Assembly (NCBI GenBank): GCA_046485135.1
Contig: JAWOHN010000060.1
Location: forward strand, 1 to 26,180
Length of the DNA: 26,180 bases
Reading direction: 5' to 3'
Origin: CAZAQS01 sp046485135
GTDB taxonomy: Bacteria > Chloroflexota > Anaerolineae > Anaerolineales > UBA4823
The notes under the pieces were generated by a model that did not search any database, was not told the origin of the DNA, and saw only the letters and a list, made by a program, of their open reading frames with translations. Numbering within the stretch: the stretch's first letter is position 1; every line of letters starts with the position of its first letter. Of this stretch, positions 24,521-26,180 are shown one piece after another. Position numbers and translations under genes: made by a program.

Positions 24521-25960
24521 ATGACCAAGATACGCACACAATATGTATGCCAGAATTGTGGGCGCAGCGCCCCACGCAATATGGGACGCTGCCCTCAGTG
24601 CAATGCCTGGAACTCGATGGTTGAAGAGGTGATCCATCCTGCTACTGTGGCTGGCAGTACCAAGGGGCGGGGAATTGCTGCGGTCTCTGAGCCGCGCCGC
24701 CTGGTTGAGATTGATATGGATGCCGAGGAACGGCTGCCGCTGACGATGGGGGAATTTGCGCGCGTTTTGGGAGGAGGCATCGTGCCGGGTTCGATCGTCC
24801 TGGTCGGCGGAGACCCGGGTATTGGAAAATCCACCTTACTGCTCCAGGTAGCTCTGGAAATGGCAAGGCGCGTCTCAATCCTGTATGTGTCGGGAGAGGA
24901 GTCTGAAAGGCAGATCAAAATGCGGGCATTGCGCCTACTGCGCAGCCCAGATTCCGGGACGGACGATCCACCGGAGATGCCGGAAGACCTCTACCTGGTG
25001 ACTGAAACAAATCTGAGCACCATCCTTGAGCATATTTCCAGTTTGCAGCCGGGCCTGTTGGTGCTGGACTCTATCCAGACCACTTATCTGCCTGAACTAG
25101 AATCTTCAGCAGGATCTGTGTCGCAGGTGCGCGAAAGCGCCTCGCGCCTGCGCGAGCTGGCCAAAAGCTCTGGGATAGCAGTTTTCTTGATTGGGCACGT
25201 TACCAAGGAAGGTGTCATCGCTGGACCGCGCGTTTTGGAACATATCGTCGATACCGTGCTGTACCTGGAGGGCGACCGCTTTCAGTCTTACCGGCTGCTG
25301 CGCTCGGTTAAGAACCGTTTTGGGGCTACCTCAGAGGTAGGGGTCTTTGAGATGGGCGAGCGCGGCATGGCGGAGGTGACCAATCCCTCCGAAGCCTTTC
25401 TGGCGGAACGGATGGTCAACGCACCTGGCTCAGCCATTGCTGTGACCATGGAAGGCACCCGTCCGTTGTTGGTGGAGATTCAGGGCCTGACCAGCGCAAC
25501 CTCCTTTGGCAATCCTCGACGGACGCCCAACGGGGTTGATTTCAATCGCCTGTTGCTGACCGTGGCTGTATTGACCCGGCGGGTCGGCGTGAGGCTGGGT
25601 GAGCAAGATGTGTTTGTCAATGTTGTTAGCGGTATTAAAGTGGGGGAGCCGGCTGCTGATCTGGCGATTGCTGCTGCAATTGCTTCCTCCGTGCGGGACG
25701 TACCGGTGCGGGCTGACACGGTCCTGATCGGTGAGGTGGGTTTGTCTGGAGAGTTGCGCATGGTTGGACAGATGCCGGCTCGCTTGAGGGAAGCAGCCAA
25801 ACTCGGTTTTAAGATTGCCATTGTTCCCCGCCGGCTGAAACGGGGAGAGCCCTGGCCTACCGACATCCAGGTAGTCGAGGTACGCTCGCTGAAACAAGCC
25901 CTGCAACATGCGCTCTTGTCTGGCGAGAGTCAGCCGGAAAAAGCGGGCTTGGGGGAATGA
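24521..25960 (+). CDS. radA: DNA repair protein RadA, mirror copy
   Basis: Same 479-residue recombination helicase as at 221-1660: C4 zinc finger, RecA-like core, KNRFG motif, Lon-like C-terminus. After its TGA a T6 run (25990-25995) follows a weak, bulged AATGAC/GTCATT stem that might serve as terminator, which I could not support firmly. Confidence 0.97.
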   Translation: MTKIRTQYVCQNCGRSAPRNMGRCPQCNAWNSMVEEVIHPATVAGSTKGRGIAAVSEPRRLVEIDMDAEERLPLTMGEFARVLGGGIVPGSIVLVGGDPGIGKSTLLLQVALEMARRVSILYVSGEESERQIKMRALRLLRSPDSGTDDPPEMPEDLYLVTETNLSTILEHISSLQPGLLVLDSIQTTYLPELESSAGSVSQVRESASRLRELAKSSGIAVFLIGHVTKEGVIAGPRVLEHIVDTVLYLEGDRFQSYRLLRSVKNRFGATSEVGVFEMGERGMAEVTNPSEAFLAERMVNAPGSAIAVTMEGTRPLLVEIQGLTSATSFGNPRRTPNGVDFNRLLLTVAVLTRRVGVRLGEQDVFVNVVSGIKVGEPAADLAIAAAIASSVRDVPVRADTVLIGEVGLSGELRMVGQMPARLREAAKLGFKIAIVPRRLKRGEPWPTDIQVVEVRSLKQALQHALLSGESQPEKAGLGE

Positions 25961-26011
25961 CGAAATTCACGCAGCGGCTCTAGCGGTCATTTTTTCACTT
26001 TACATTATAGA

Positions 26012-26036
26012 AAATCTACGTAAATCTACATTTACG
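26012..26036. promoter_or_regulatory. Operator-like repeats, mirror copy
   Basis: AAATCTAC twice at a 10-base period (26012-26029) overlapping CGTAAA-6-TTTACG (26019-26036), about 95 bases upstream of the gene fragment at 26130. Confidence 0.35.
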
Positions 26037-26129
26037 AATCGGTAATAGTCTGATAAAAATACACAGGTTCTGCGCGCTTGTGTGTGCAAGATTTCCGATT
26101 CATTAAGTTTTTTATATCTGGGAGGTTTC

Positions 26130-26180
26130 ATGCTGCGTAAGCGACTCCAACTTGGCTTGATCCACGTTGCTGTGGCTATG
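26130..26180 (+). CDS. 5' fragment of a membrane-protein-like gene, mirror copy
   Basis: 17 codons to the window edge after GGGAGG; same fragment as 1-51. Possible MFS transporter, not established. Confidence 0.45.
   Translation, partial: MLRKRLQLGLIHVAVAM

Larger units (their letters stand above)
13091..26180. repeat. Right arm of the perfect palindrome
   Basis: Mirror copy of 1-13090. In this arm the main genes (permease, PRTase, nicotinamidase-like, S1 protein, clpC, radA) read on the + strand, while the SRPBCC and chelatase genes read on the - strand. Genes here should not be counted as second copies unless the junction is confirmed by independent reads. Confidence 0.98.

Noticed and set aside
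1..26180. True paralogous duplication of all genes
   Set aside because: No base difference was found between arms and the junction cuts a gene, so the second set is most likely the same DNA read back.

Overview
The window is one 13,090-base segment followed immediately by its exact reverse complement, so every position p on one strand matches 26181-p on the other. There is no spacer, and no mismatch was found in the stretches compared. Each gene therefore appears twice, once per arm, and only half of the window is independent information. The axis (13090/13091) lies inside a codon of an ABC-transporter permease gene, which is cut there. A fold-back or assembly artefact is the likeliest explanation. 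A real giant palindrome is possible but cannot be shown from sequence alone.

The genes suggest a mesophilic bacterium of moderate GC content, probably of the Chloroflexota/Anaerolineae type. This is an inference from the style of ClpC, RadA and the S1 protein; there is no rRNA or other decisive marker. Layout of the right arm, read on the + strand from the axis outward: C-terminal half of a 2-aminoethylphosphonate-type ABC permease; a bidirectional terminator; a convergent SRPBCC-like membrane-anchored protein; a divergent two-gene operon (phosphoribosyltransferase-like domain fused to a winged helix, then a nicotinamidase-family cysteine hydrolase); a compact unit with its own promoter, an 18-codon ORF and terminator; a convergent chlI/chlD-type chelatase gene split by a -1 frameshift at an A10 tract; then the co-directional housekeeping genes for an S1-domain ribosomal protein, clpC and radA; and the first 17 codons of an unidentified membrane-protein-like gene at the edge. 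The left arm is the same set mirrored.

The longest gene-poor stretch (about 326 bases between the S1 gene and clpC; left 4289-4614, right 21567-21892) holds the S1 terminator, a C-rich dispersed repeat with a G-quadruplex-type motif on the clpC coding strand, and candidate extended -10 promoters. The other gaps are shorter than 300 bases, and their contents are listed as features.

Three points stand out as biology rather than artefact. First, the chelatase gene has a dnaX-like A AAA AAG slippery heptamer one codon before the zero-frame stop, so one gene could give both a 365-residue small subunit and a 684-residue medium subunit. Second, there is a small promoter-SD-ORF-hairpin-terminator unit that matches no family I recognise. 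Third, a nicotinamidase-like enzyme is translationally coupled to a PRTase-winged helix fusion, which looks like a salvage or regulatory pair.
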